NCBI GenBank assembly: GCA_944383415.1 | Contig: CALWPK010000005.1 | Span: 1-64,000 of the forward strand | DNA: 64,000 nt | Source: an uncultured Clostridia bacterium | GTDB lineage: Bacteria; Bacillota; Clostridia; Christensenellales; UBA1242 | Reading direction: 5' to 3' | Shown: piece after piece, positions 29,449 to 37,901 of the stretch | Position numbering within the stretch: position 1 is the stretch's first letter | Layout: every line of letters starts with the position of its first letter | Made by a program: the position numbers and the translations under genes | The notes under the pieces: model-generated | Told to the model about the DNA's origin: nothing | What the model saw: the letters and a program-made list of their open reading frames with translations, nothing else | Databases searched by the model: none

Positions 29449-30960
29449 TTAAATAGTATTTTTACGTTTTTTCTTAATTAAACCTATTAATTTTGAAATA
29501 TCATATAGATTAAATGTCTTGCTCAATAATAAAGTAAATAAAATGCTTATACCGCCACCAATGCAGGCTGAGATAAAATTATTGAAGAAATTTAAACATA
29601 TATTCGAAACAAAATGACCTAATAAACTTGTAGGTATGATAATCAAAGCGTACTTAAATGTCAAATTAAATAAATTGAATTTGATGTTCGGTACAGATTT
29701 CTTTATCATCCTGATGTTAAGTGTCGTGATCGTCAGCATTGACAGGAAGAAAGATATAATGATTGAATTTATGCCTACAAGTGGGGTGAAGGCAATCAGA
29801 CTAACAAATAAAACCACAGAACCTATGATATAATTGAAAAATGACTTTACTTCTTTGTTCAGGGCGTTGAGGATGCTACCAGTAAGGTTGCACAACGTGA
29901 TAGGTAGTACGCATATTGCAGAAAGTTGAAGCAACACACCTGATAGACTATTGTCATACAAGACAATTCCTATCAAATCTCCAACGGAGAGATATAGTGG
30001 AATAAAAATCATACTTATAAATATTGATACATCAAGTGATTTTGTGACATTTTCTTGAATCGAATCATATTGATTTTTTGTCATCATTGAACTAATTGAA
30101 GGGATTAGTACCATACTGATGCTACCAATTATTGCCATTGGCACAAATAGCATAGGGAAAGTCATCCCCATTATCACGCCAAAACTAGAGACCGCTTCAC
30201 TCGTGGAGTAGCCTGATAAAATCAGCATATTAGGGATGATGAGAGTTGTCAAAGGTTGTACGAGCGAGTTGGCAAGGCGCACGCCCGTGATAGGAGTGGC
30301 ACTTTTCAAAATGTTGCGATATTGACCTTTTTTGAAATTTAGTTTACCTTTTCTAAAATAAATGAAAACTGTAATTAAGGCAGACAGCAAACAAGTCAAA
30401 TTAAACGCGATTGCAGAATACTTTGTTGCTACGAAATAATCTGCGATAGTGAAAAGCATAATGAATGTAAGAGCGAAGCGAATTATTTGTTCAATCAACT
30501 CTGTCAATCCACAATTGAAATAATCGTTTTGTCCCCACATCGCACCACGAAACACTGCGTATATGGCACTACAAATAATAGACGGCAAGAGTATTATCAA
30601 TAATTCCACAGCCCTACTGTCTGTCAAAATAATACCCCATAGAGACTTCAACAAATAAACGACCAAAGAAGAAATGACTGCGATCACAAGGGCGATGATA
30701 AGGGCGGAGCCAACGACTTTGTTTCTCTTTTTTAGTTCGGACTTTGTTTCATATTTTGACACTAGTTTTGCAGTTGTCAAAGGTAGTCCACTAGATATAA
30801 GTGTTGTGAAAATTCCTAGAACAGATGTTGCCATTTGAAATAGACCGATCCCTTCCGCACCCAATTTTCTCGTGAGATATATTCTAAAAAAGAAGCCCAA
30901 GAAACGCGTAATTACGGAAAATATTGTGACAATAGCCACTGCTTTAAACATTGATTTCAT
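29449..30960 (-). CDS. SpoVB/MurJ-type polysaccharide flippase (MOP superfamily)
   Basis: The start is placed at the methionine of MKSMFKAVAIVTIFSVITRF, giving 503 residues; an in-frame ATG 29 codons upstream would add a hydrophobic stretch atypical of the family. The protein has about 14 membrane segments. The N-terminal motif FLGFFFRIYLTRKLGAEGIG and the LPLTTAKLVSKYE segment are typical of SpoVB and related oligosaccharide-lipid exporters. Such proteins flip lipid-linked cell-wall or spore-cortex precursors; which one is handled here is not evident. A weak AGGA site lies 9 bases upstream. No operon partners are adjacent. Confidence 0.85.
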   Translation of the reverse strand: MKSMFKAVAIVTIFSVITRFLGFFFRIYLTRKLGAEGIGLFQMATSVLGIFTTLISSGLPLTTAKLVSKYETKSELKKRNKVVGSALIIALVIAVISSLVVYLLKSLWGIILTDSRAVELLIILLPSIICSAIYAVFRGAMWGQNDYFNCGLTELIEQIIRFALTFIMLFTIADYFVATKYSAIAFNLTCLLSALITVFIYFRKGKLNFKKGQYRNILKSATPITGVRLANSLVQPLTTLIIPNMLILSGYSTSEAVSSFGVIMGMTFPMLFVPMAIIGSISMVLIPSISSMMTKNQYDSIQENVTKSLDVSIFISMIFIPLYLSVGDLIGIVLYDNSLSGVLLQLSAICVLPITLCNLTGSILNALNKEVKSFFNYIIGSVVLFVSLIAFTPLVGINSIIISFFLSMLTITTLNIRMIKKSVPNIKFNLFNLTFKYALIIIPTSLLGHFVSNICLNFFNNFISACIGGGISILFTLLLSKTFNLYDISKLIGLIKKKRKNTI

Positions 30961-31023
30961 ATATAATATCCTATATAAATATATAAAAATGAGAAAAAAT
31001 ATATACCAAGATAAAATTTTAAA

Positions 31024-31063
31024 TTTTTTTGAATTTACTATATTCATTTAGAATTCAAAAAAA
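31024..31063. repeat. Inverted repeat in the divergent flippase/LysM intergenic region
   Basis: TTTTTTTGAATT (31024-31035) and AATTCAAAAAAA (31052-31063) are perfect complements separated by 16 bases. It is upstream of both flanking genes, so it is not an ordinary terminator; it may be an operator or chance in AT-rich DNA. Confidence 0.4.
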
Positions 31064-31159
31064 ACATTTTAATCGTTATAAATTCCTATCAAAGAGTTTT
31101 GTTTGTCTATATGTATTGATTATTATTTCATATAGTTTGGGATTGAAAAAATATATGTG

Positions 31160-31188
31160 TTCACAAAAAAGATATTTTTGAATATATA
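31160..31188 (+). promoter_or_regulatory. Probable promoter of the LysM gene
   Basis: TTCACA (31160-31165) and TATATA (31183-31188) are 17 bases apart, with 11 bases from the -10 box to ATG. The leader would be a few bases at most. The alternating AT tract makes the exact -10 position ambiguous. Confidence 0.4.
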
Positions 31189-31199
31189 TATTAATAGAT

Positions 31200-31514
31200 A
31201 TGGAACCAATTCTAGCTGAAGAATTTTTATACAGAGTAAAGGATAATGACACTATAAAAGACTTGTGTTCAAAATTTAACACAAGCAAGTCAAATATCGT
31301 TAGAAACAACGATGATATAGATTTGTACACGGGCGAATGGATCAAGGTTAAGGTCAATGATTATATCTCGCATTTTGTGAAGCCTATGGAAAGCCTATCA
31401 AAAATTGCTGAAATTTATGATGTATCAGTCAAAAAACTGAAATCGGATAATGATTTATCTGAAAACCGATTGTATATAGGACAATTGATAAAGATATATA
31501 AGCCAAAAGACTAG
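31200..31514 (+). CDS. Two-LysM-domain protein without signal peptide
   Basis: The 104-residue product consists of two LysM motifs: residues about 9-52 (FLYRVKDNDTIKDLCSKFNT and the GEWIKVKV end) and about 56-101 (HFVKPMESLSKIAEIYDVSV, then LYIGQLIKIY). LysM binds peptidoglycan or other N-acetylglucosamine polymers. There is no signal peptide or membrane helix, so the protein is either cytoplasmic, acts in a forespore or coat context, or is released some other way. No Shine-Dalgarno is visible before ATG. The neighbours are a divergent flippase and an HD-domain gene. Confidence 0.8.
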   Translation: MEPILAEEFLYRVKDNDTIKDLCSKFNTSKSNIVRNNDDIDLYTGEWIKVKVNDYISHFVKPMESLSKIAEIYDVSVKKLKSDNDLSENRLYIGQLIKIYKPKD

Positions 31515-31624
31515 ATAAAAAAATATTGATACGCCGACTTGATATATTCAAAAATTTAATTTTTTATTATTATTCATTATTTTTCAACTATATCGCTCAA
31601 ACGAACAATTCTTAGACAAAAATC

Positions 31625-31653
31625 TTGAAAATTCAATCAAAATGATATATAAT
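31625..31653 (+). promoter_or_regulatory. Promoter of the HD-domain gene
   Basis: TTGAAA (31625-31630) and TATAAT (31648-31653) are spaced by 17 bases, 18 bases before the ATG. Confidence 0.7.
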
Positions 31654-31671
31654 TAACGTATCGGAGCGCAA

Positions 31672-32403
31672 ATGAAAGCAAAAAAATTATTGAGTACCAT
31701 CAATCAATATAAGAAATTCAAATCACTACCGCAAAATGATTTTAGTTATAATTATTTTTTGAGTCAGAAAGAAGAAATGAAAAAAGCGCATATCAATTTT
31801 GTGAAACTCAGTGACTTTGTATCTCAGATAATGAAGTCAGATAATTTAGATATTCTAGTTGATACTTTTGAAACGGTTGATGAAAATTGCATATATAAAA
31901 GCGAAAAACACGGCATAAAACACAATATCAGAGTGTCTTTGTATGCCTTTTATCTATCAGATAAATTAAAGTTGGACAGGTCAGATGTGAAAACTTTGTT
32001 GTACGCTTGTATGTACCACGACATCGGTAGGGTAAACGATAATGAAGATTTGGCTCACGGGGCAAGAAGTGCACGGCTAGTTGATAAACTTGATTTGCAG
32101 ATTAGCGAAGAAGAACGACGAATTCTAAAAACTATTATCACTTGCCACTCGCTACCAGACGATCGTTTTTCTATAGAGTCGAAAAAACATTGTTTCGACT
32201 GTTATGAGAGGTGTGAAACATTATTCAAATTATTAAAGGATTCGGATGCCCTAGATAGAACAAGATTAGAATATCCTTATATAGAAATGTCATATCTTAG
32301 ATGTGAAGAATCAAAAACTTTGATTGCTTTGAGTTATCTTTTAGAATTCAATCTAAGAAAAAGACTGAATTTTCTAGATTCATCACTTATGTTGGTCATC
32401 TAA
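31672..32403 (+). CDS. HD-domain phosphohydrolase
   Basis: The 243-residue cytoplasmic protein carries an HD domain in residues about 75-200. The metal ligands appear in order: a His in GIKHNIRVSLYAF, the HD pair in CMYHDIGR, His in DLAHGARSA, His in TCHSLPDD, and the late Asp in KDSDALDRTRL. HD proteins hydrolyse phosphate esters of nucleotides or related substrates; the substrate is unknown. GGAG precedes the ATG. A candidate structured RNA follows the stop codon, ending in a terminator. Confidence 0.85.
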   Translation: MKAKKLLSTINQYKKFKSLPQNDFSYNYFLSQKEEMKKAHINFVKLSDFVSQIMKSDNLDILVDTFETVDENCIYKSEKHGIKHNIRVSLYAFYLSDKLKLDRSDVKTLLYACMYHDIGRVNDNEDLAHGARSARLVDKLDLQISEEERRILKTIITCHSLPDDRFSIESKKHCFDCYERCETLFKLLKDSDALDRTRLEYPYIEMSYLRCEESKTLIALSYLLEFNLRKRLNFLDSSLMLVI

Positions 32404-32427
32404 ATTTTTAATCATAAAAAAATTTTC

Positions 32428-32660
32428 TAAAATATGAAAATTATCAATCAATTACATATAATAAATACGCATCGCAAAATGGTCAAATTTTAGAGATTTT
32501 TCAATGTTTGCGATAAAATTACTTTTCTATTAATTTTTTGAAGGATGCGAATATGGCAAATGACAAAATTAAATTTTAGTGAAATAAAGTTTATATGAAA
32601 AATTTTGGGATCGCAATTGATTGATATAACAAAAAAGCACGGGTACTATCCGTGCTCTTT
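32428..32660 (+). ncRNA. Candidate structured small RNA
   Basis: A perfect 12-bp inverted repeat, TATCAATCAATT (32442-32453) and its complement (32615-32626), encloses about 160 bases. Inside, CATATAA (32455-32461) pairs with TTATATG (32591-32597), and ATCGCAAA (32471-32478) with TTTGCGAT (32507-32514). A competing pairing of ACGCATC with GATGCGA (about 32468 and 32544) is possible. A promoter-like TAAAAT (32428-32433) sits just before the first arm with a poor -35, and a strong terminator follows at 32636-32656. It may be an independent RNA of about 200 bases or the 3' end of the HD-gene message. No known RNA family was recognised. Confidence 0.45.
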
Positions 32661-32663
32661 TTT
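32631..32663. terminator. Bidirectional rho-independent terminator
   Basis: AGCACGG (32636-32642) and CCGTGCT (32650-32656) form a 7-bp stem with a 7-base loop. An A-run precedes it and a T-run follows, so it serves the rightward RNA or HD gene and the leftward surface protein gene. Confidence 0.9.
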
Positions 32664-32672
32664 CGTGCCTTT

Positions 32673-35600
32673 TTAATCTGAAGATTTATCATTTGATTTC
32701 GTCTTTTTCGTCTTTTTTAGTTTAGGATCAGAGGCTGAGTCTAAATTGTTTTTTGAATTCGATTGTTTTGTATCGTCGTTTTCAGCATTTTCGTCTTCTT
32801 TATTAGAGACCTCTGTATTTCTCAATTCTTCTTGATGCTCGCGTTCTAATCTTTTCATTAAAGAATTCAGGTATTGATCGGATTTTGTATATTCAATGTC
32901 CGATTCTAGTCTACTGATTGACAATCCGATATTCGCAGATAGTTTTTGTTTCTTTTTCATTTCCTTTTGAAGTTTGTTGATTTCAGATTGGTCTGCACGC
33001 TTGATCTTCATTTCTCTTAGTTTAGATAGATCAGATTTGTATTCGTCCTCATACTGTCTTCGCTCATCATGCATAGATTCGAGTTCTTTTTTCAATTCTC
33101 TTAGTTTAGCCTCTCTCAATGAGATCGCTTTCCTCTGATACATCTGTTTCGAAACTGTGCGGTTTCTATCATACGCATTTTTTGATTTCTTTGTAGGTTT
33201 TTTCCATTTTATTTTCCTTGCCAATACGCCAACTATTGCAATAATTATTGACAAAGCAAATAATATACTGGATATATAATATAGAATAGTGTTGTAATCT
33301 AAGTTGTTCCCGTCATCATTATCGCCAGACTCTTCATCGTCCGCATCTTCTTCAGTGGTAGTTTGAGTTAAAATTTGCGTATATGAATTTTCACTGGCCT
33401 TGTCAAATTCTGTGCTGTCGTCCTCATAGTCAGTGAATTCAATTCCCCCGAAGAACACATCGCCCGCAACGCTTGCGGAACTGCTACCGAGTGACAATTC
33501 AAGATATGTCGTGATGTCACTGTTAGGTTGGATATAGAAAGTGTAAGTTGTCCAATGTCCATCAGATATGATTTCAGTGAATGTTTCATCGAAACTGGAT
33601 AGTTTGATGCTGGCACCCATTAATTCATCATCTACATTTTCATTGATAATCTGAAGATTTTGAGTGTAGACTGACACGCTTATTTTATAATAATTTCCGC
33701 CAGTTAAATCAAATCCTAATTTAGATGTAAGAGTATAATATACGTCATCTTGAGCCCTTATTGCCAAAACATTTTTATTGTCAGAATCTAGATTGGCAAA
33801 ACTAGCATAATCGTCACTATTCGCTATCACAGAATTAAATGATTCGCGATTCGTAAGGTCTACAACGCCGAATGTAACATCTTCATTGCTTTCACTCTCA
33901 AAATAATTAGGAGTAGAGAATGCGGAGTTGCTATCTGAACTGATCAGATTTTCTAAATCAGTTTTGATTTGATACGTTGAACTGGTGGCTTGTTCAAATT
34001 CATCAGAAGTAGGCTGAATAGGATTGTTGAATGTTACATTATCAACATATACATATCCGTATTCAGAATTTGATGTGTCTAAGACAATCTTGACTGACAC
34101 ATCTATTGCTTGAAATCCAGTGTATAGATACATTGTGACAGTGTGCCAATTCATATCAGCGGTGTCCACCATGATAGAAGACAATACGACTTCATCCTCA
34201 TTAATTGTGCTCACCAATTGTATTTGAGCGGGAGCATTCTGAGTTTGTACTTGAAGAGTAAATTTATAATAAGACCTTGCGGTCAAACTTTTCGTTTCGC
34301 TTCTATAACTTTGAATGTCTGTGGTGGAATTGTACATCATCAAGACATTGTTGCTTCCATTCACTCCATAAGGATCGCCAGGATTATGCAAATTTGAAAA
34401 TTTTGATGAGTCCAATTTGCTGAATTCAGTATCTAAAGTGTTGACCACGCCATAGAATTGGTCATAATTTCCTGTCTCAACTCTTGTCCAATCTGTTGGA
34501 GTTGCGGGATATGGAGAAGAGTAGTCAGTGATTTGCACATCATTGAAATTGCCATTGTCTATATATAGTTTGTTATCTGACCAAATATATTCTTCAGCTA
34601 GATCAATAGTTTGAGCATAAGTTCCCGTTGATACATTGTCAAATGTGGTGTAGTCAACTTTCGTCGTAATGATAGATGCGATATACATTTTCCCAGTGGT
34701 AATGTTATCCGCATCTCCCAAACCTACGACCAATTTGAATGTGGAGGATCTAATAGGGCTAGAACGAACATAGAATGAATATTCTTGATAGTCGTTTATG
34801 ATATTTCCACTTTCTCCAGTGTCAGAACTGATTGTGATCACAGGTTCACTATCTTCAGCGTCCTCATCAGTGTCAGTATTCGTTTCGACCAATTGTAATG
34901 ATGCATTTCCGTCCAAGTCCTTAGTTTTGACAAAGATACTAACTTTATAGACAGAATTTCTTTCAAATTCAAAGAAATCGTCACTAGTTTCGTATTCGAC
35001 ATAAGTTGCTTTGCTGTTTGTAATCCTGAATGCTGAATCGATGTTTCCATCGTTTGCCTCTGCGTCTATTGCGTTTTCAACCAATTCGCCAGTGGTGTAA
35101 TCAGGAGAATTTTTACCCGATTCAAAATCTGATATTGTGAAAGGATTTGTGCTCATATCAAATTCTTCAATCAGATTGTCACGTTCGTCGATGTAGACAT
35201 AGGTATTAGATAGTGAAGAGGAATTGAGATTATAGATATTCCTTTCTAAAGTTTTTGAATTCAACTCGAATGCGGAGATACTATCAAACAATACGACTCC
35301 AGCACCTCGCAAATACATTGCCAATTTCACGTCAATATCTTCGATATCATTAGTTGTCACGAAGAAAGTGTATGTGGTGTAGTGTTTGAGAGAACTTATG
35401 TTTGTGATACTGGCGTAAATTGAATTGTCATCTGAGTTTAAGAGATATAGTGCACCAATACCGTTATTATTTGAGGTATAGACATCTACGGATATTGAAT
35501 AATTTTTATTTGCCTTAAGAGAAATTGGATCATCTGTGATGAAACCAAAATTGGCGTTGTGTGAGATCTCGTCATCAGTCGTGTCACTATCAGTATCGGA

Positions 35601-36008
35601 TGTGCTACCATCTGTATCTGTTGTGTCACTATCTGTGCCATCGCTTCCTTCCTCGCCTATAGATACCGTGCTATCTATCATCAGAACATAATTGTCACGA
35701 AAAGACTCGTCCGTTTTATATTTTGAATATTCATCTTCGTCGACATTGATCACTCCAGCATTCACTCCTGCCGTCTCTGTGTCCGAACTTGAGGTAAACC
35801 CAGTCGGATCAAAAGGATATTCGCTATCAGGACTAGAGTCAAAATCTTGATTTGTGATAGTGATCTCATTTTGACTCTTGTTGTTCACGGCGAAAACAAT
35901 GCTATCATAATCTATCAGATTGAGTAGTCCGACATTGGCAAACAAAACCAAAGTCAGTGCAGTAATACAACATATAATGTTTTTAAATAATTTTTTTCTA
36001 GTTTTCAT
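32673..36008 (-). CDS. Large exported jelly-roll repeat protein with membrane anchor and coiled-coil cytoplasmic tail
   Basis: The 1111-residue protein has a signal peptide (MKTRKKLFKNIICCITALTL onward, likely cleaved after VFA). Its extracellular part is acidic and Ser/Thr/Asp-rich. Four modules of about 95 residues look like carbohydrate-binding-module jelly rolls, each starting with a phrase like YYKFTLQVQTQN and ending like GYVYVDNVTF (about residues 160-250, 340-440, 570-665, 775-870). A C-terminal membrane helix (about 905-930) precedes a basic tail of about 181 residues with a long predicted coiled coil (AKLRELKKELESMHDERRQY and onward). No LPXTG is present. The architecture suggests a surface receptor or adhesin linked to a cytoplasmic partner. 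AGAGG precedes the ATG. Confidence 0.85.
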   Translation of the reverse strand: MKTRKKLFKNIICCITALTLVLFANVGLLNLIDYDSIVFAVNNKSQNEITITNQDFDSSPDSEYPFDPTGFTSSSDTETAGVNAGVINVDEDEYSKYKTDESFRDNYVLMIDSTVSIGEEGSDGTDSDTTDTDGSTSDTDSDTTDDEISHNANFGFITDDPISLKANKNYSISVDVYTSNNNGIGALYLLNSDDNSIYASITNISSLKHYTTYTFFVTTNDIEDIDVKLAMYLRGAGVVLFDSISAFELNSKTLERNIYNLNSSSLSNTYVYIDERDNLIEEFDMSTNPFTISDFESGKNSPDYTTGELVENAIDAEANDGNIDSAFRITNSKATYVEYETSDDFFEFERNSVYKVSIFVKTKDLDGNASLQLVETNTDTDEDAEDSEPVITISSDTGESGNIINDYQEYSFYVRSSPIRSSTFKLVVGLGDADNITTGKMYIASIITTKVDYTTFDNVSTGTYAQTIDLAEEYIWSDNKLYIDNGNFNDVQITDYSSPYPATPTDWTRVETGNYDQFYGVVNTLDTEFSKLDSSKFSNLHNPGDPYGVNGSNNVLMMYNSTTDIQSYRSETKSLTARSYYKFTLQVQTQNAPAQIQLVSTINEDEVVLSSIMVDTADMNWHTVTMYLYTGFQAIDVSVKIVLDTSNSEYGYVYVDNVTFNNPIQPTSDEFEQATSSTYQIKTDLENLISSDSNSAFSTPNYFESESNEDVTFGVVDLTNRESFNSVIANSDDYASFANLDSDNKNVLAIRAQDDVYYTLTSKLGFDLTGGNYYKISVSVYTQNLQIINENVDDELMGASIKLSSFDETFTEIISDGHWTTYTFYIQPNSDITTYLELSLGSSSASVAGDVFFGGIEFTDYEDDSTEFDKASENSYTQILTQTTTEEDADDEESGDNDDGNNLDYNTILYYISSILFALSIIIAIVGVLARKIKWKKPTKKSKNAYDRNRTVSKQMYQRKAISLREAKLRELKKELESMHDERRQYEDEYKSDLSKLREMKIKRADQSEINKLQKEMKKKQKLSANIGLSISRLESDIEYTKSDQYLNSLMKRLEREHQEELRNTEVSNKEDENAENDDTKQSNSKNNLDSASDPKLKKTKKTKSNDKSSD

Positions 36009-36045
36009 TCTAACCTCTTTAATAATTATTGCTATAAACTAATTT

Positions 36046-36074
36046 ATTATAATATAAATTTAAGAAATTAGCAA
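36046..36074 (-). promoter_or_regulatory. Promoter of the leftward 1111-residue surface protein gene
   Basis: On the minus strand TTGCTA (36074-36069) and TATAAT (36051-36046) are separated by 17 bases, about 38 bases before the ATG. Confidence 0.7.
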
Positions 36075-36106
36075 ATAAATTTAAGCAAAAAGAACAATAT
36101 AACAAT

Positions 36107-36469
36107 ATGAAAAAAGTAAAGAAAGTCTACATAATTATTTTTGGCGCGATAATAGGCATAATCAATGGATTTTTCGGCGGTGGTGGGGGAATGGTCGTAG
36201 TGCCATTATTGAACAAAATGTTTGGCTTAGAGCAAAAAAAAGCACAGGCAACCGCGCTTTTTGTCATCTTGCCTATCAGTTTAGTTAGCACAATTGTCTA
36301 TATGTGTCATCACTCAATAGATTTCAAAGAAGGATGGCCAGTGATCATTGGGATAATTCTGGGAGGAGTGATAGGGGCACTTCTTTTGAACAAAATAAAA
36401 AACAATGTCATAAAAGGAATCTTCATATTTTTTATGTTGCTTGGTGGCATAGGGATATTGATATGGTGA
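36107..36469 (+). CDS. TauE/SafE (TSUP) family membrane protein, N-terminal half-size subunit
   Basis: The 120-residue protein has four hydrophobic segments and the TSUP repeat signature (IGIINGFFGGGGGMVVVPLL, then KKAQATALFVILPISLVSTI). Full TSUP transporters have about 250 residues built from two such repeats; this gene encodes only the first. The second repeat is a separate gene 4 bases downstream, and the pair probably forms a heterodimeric transporter of sulfur-containing or other organic anions. No good Shine-Dalgarno precedes the ATG. It is transcribed divergently from the surface protein gene. Confidence 0.85.
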   Translation: MKKVKKVYIIIFGAIIGIINGFFGGGGGMVVVPLLNKMFGLEQKKAQATALFVILPISLVSTIVYMCHHSIDFKEGWPVIIGIILGGVIGALLLNKIKNNVIKGIFIFFMLLGGIGILIW

Positions 36470-36473
36470 AAAT

Positions 36474-36902
36474 ATGATTTTTTGGGAAATAATCGCAGGA
36501 ATTATAGGAGGAATTATTGGAGGAATGGGAATGGGTGGCGGAACACTTACGATTCCTATTCTAACAATCTTTTTGTCGTATGCTCAACTTAGCGCACAGG
36601 GCATAAATTTAATCGCGTTTTTACCAATGTCCATAATCGCTCTCATCATTCATATCAAAAATCATTTGGTGGCGTTCAAACAGACTTGGCTACTCGCTCT
36701 AGTTGGGTGCATATTTTCGCTAGGAGGCGCATTGCTCGCCAATCATATATCAAATGCTGTATTGAAGAAATTGTTTGCGGTGTTTTTGATTGGTCTTGCA
36801 ATTTGGCAAATCGTAGAGATGATAAAGGCGAAGAAGAAAAAATCAGAGGAAGAAAAGTCGGAAAAATCCGGCGACACGAAAGAGAATAATACACACAAGT
36901 AA
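36474..36902 (+). CDS. TauE/SafE (TSUP) family membrane protein, C-terminal half-size subunit
   Basis: The 142-residue protein is the second TSUP repeat: GGIIGGMGMGGGTLTIPILT followed by LSAQGINLIAFLPMSIIALI and two further membrane segments. It ends in a charged Lys/Glu-rich tail of about 30 residues. It starts 4 bases after the stop of the first half-gene, with GGTGA as a weak ribosome binding site inside the preceding gene, which implies coupled translation and a fixed subunit ratio. The frames differ, so this is a genuine two-gene arrangement rather than a single stop mutation. Confidence 0.85.
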   Translation: MIFWEIIAGIIGGIIGGMGMGGGTLTIPILTIFLSYAQLSAQGINLIAFLPMSIIALIIHIKNHLVAFKQTWLLALVGCIFSLGGALLANHISNAVLKKLFAVFLIGLAIWQIVEMIKAKKKKSEEEKSEKSGDTKENNTHK

Positions 36903-37086
36903 TGAGATGTGTAAAAACGTAAAAATTATAAAAATATATAAAATTTACCATAAAAATATCGTTTTTTGCGAAAAAAATATGAAAAAACAGAAAAAAATCC
37001 ATTTTTAATTTTATCAAACGCGACATTTGAAAATAAATAATCGATAGCCTTGCTCAATTTGAATTTAGAATATTTTATATCAGTTG

Positions 37087-37830
37087 TCAAAAAGAATTGA
37101 GTATACAAGAATGATTTATCACAATATCGATCAGTTTGTATTTTAATTTTTGCGACACACTTTGTTCATTCGCCTCTTCTTTCAGTTCTTCAAAATAATC
37201 TGTAGTGTCAACAATTTTGGCGACATATTTTTTTGCTTTATTATATTTTGAATCTGTCTTGAAACGATCGAAAAAGTCATCACTATATTTTATAAATTCG
37301 GATTTTATATCATCTAGATTAAAAAACAATTGATTAATGCTGATTTCATCCGTGTCAAAATTTATTATGCATTTATAAATGGAGTTTATTAAGTCGAGAG
37401 TGGCGGACAATAGATTCTCTATACTTTTGTTTTGATTGTCAGATAGACTTTTCAATCTATAAAATTTGTCGCATTCTAGTGTGTAAACAGAGGCTAAAGG
37501 ATAGTCGGATTTTAGATTTTCGCACACGGTTTCTGCATCTTTTTTGCTAGGATAGAAAGATGCGAATACGTGATACTTCCCATCGTAATAAACATATCCT
37601 GCTCCGTTGAGCGAACTGATTGTGTTTGCCAAGTCATTTGCTTCGTTGTACGATAAGAAAGAATTGATTTCTACTAAATAAAATTTATTTTTTCCGAGAG
37701 AATTTGGATACAAAAACATTGCGAGTCCTAAGGCGATTAGTATCAAAAAAGAAAGTAAAACAAATCCTGTTGTTTTGCGCTTGTTTATCTTTTTTTTATA
37801 TTGGTAATAATCAAATTGGTATGATTGCAT
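37087..37830 (-). CDS. SPOR-domain membrane protein
   Basis: The 247-residue protein has a basic N-terminus (residues 1-21), one membrane helix (about 22-42) and an extracytoplasmic part. Residues about 49-120 resemble a SPOR domain: KFYLVEINSFLSYNEANDLA, GYVYYDGKYHVFASFYPSKK, then an alternating strand. SPOR domains bind denuded glycan strands at division or sporulation sites. The remaining 125 residues are helical and unassigned. No Shine-Dalgarno is present. A promoter-like pair (TTTTCA, 17 bases, TAATAA at 37866-37838) would start transcription at about the ATG. It is divergent from groESL. Confidence 0.75.
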   Translation of the reverse strand: MQSYQFDYYQYKKKINKRKTTGFVLLSFLILIALGLAMFLYPNSLGKNKFYLVEINSFLSYNEANDLANTISSLNGAGYVYYDGKYHVFASFYPSKKDAETVCENLKSDYPLASVYTLECDKFYRLKSLSDNQNKSIENLLSATLDLINSIYKCIINFDTDEISINQLFFNLDDIKSEFIKYSDDFFDRFKTDSKYNKAKKYVAKIVDTTDYFEELKEEANEQSVSQKLKYKLIDIVINHSCILNSF

Positions 37831-37837
37831 ACTTATT

Positions 37838-37866
37838 TTATTAAAAAAGAAAAAAATTTATGAAAA
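37838..37866 (-). promoter_or_regulatory. Probable promoter of the SPOR gene, near-leaderless
   Basis: On the minus strand TTTTCA (37866-37861) and TAATAA (37843-37838) are 17 bases apart; seven bases separate the -10 box from the ATG. Both boxes are imperfect. Confidence 0.4.
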
Positions 37867-37890
37867 AGTGTCAGGTTTGTGAAAAAATAT

Positions 37891-37901
37891 TGACATTGTC
37901 A
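37891..37901. promoter_or_regulatory. Palindrome upstream of groES
   Basis: TGACATTGTCA is a perfect palindrome around one base, two bases before a TATAAT (37904-37909) that probably is the groES -10 box. A GTGTCA half-site at 37868-37873 lies 17 bases further upstream. The usual CIRCE element (TTAGCACTC-N9-GAGTGCTAA) is absent, so this may be the heat-shock operator. Confidence 0.45.

Noticed and set aside
32540..32578. Short frame starting ATG GCA AAT GAC (A-N-D after Met), similar to the start of some tmRNA tags
   Set aside because: No alanine-tRNA-like ends, no CCA region and no tag ending in LAA were found, so tmRNA is not supported.
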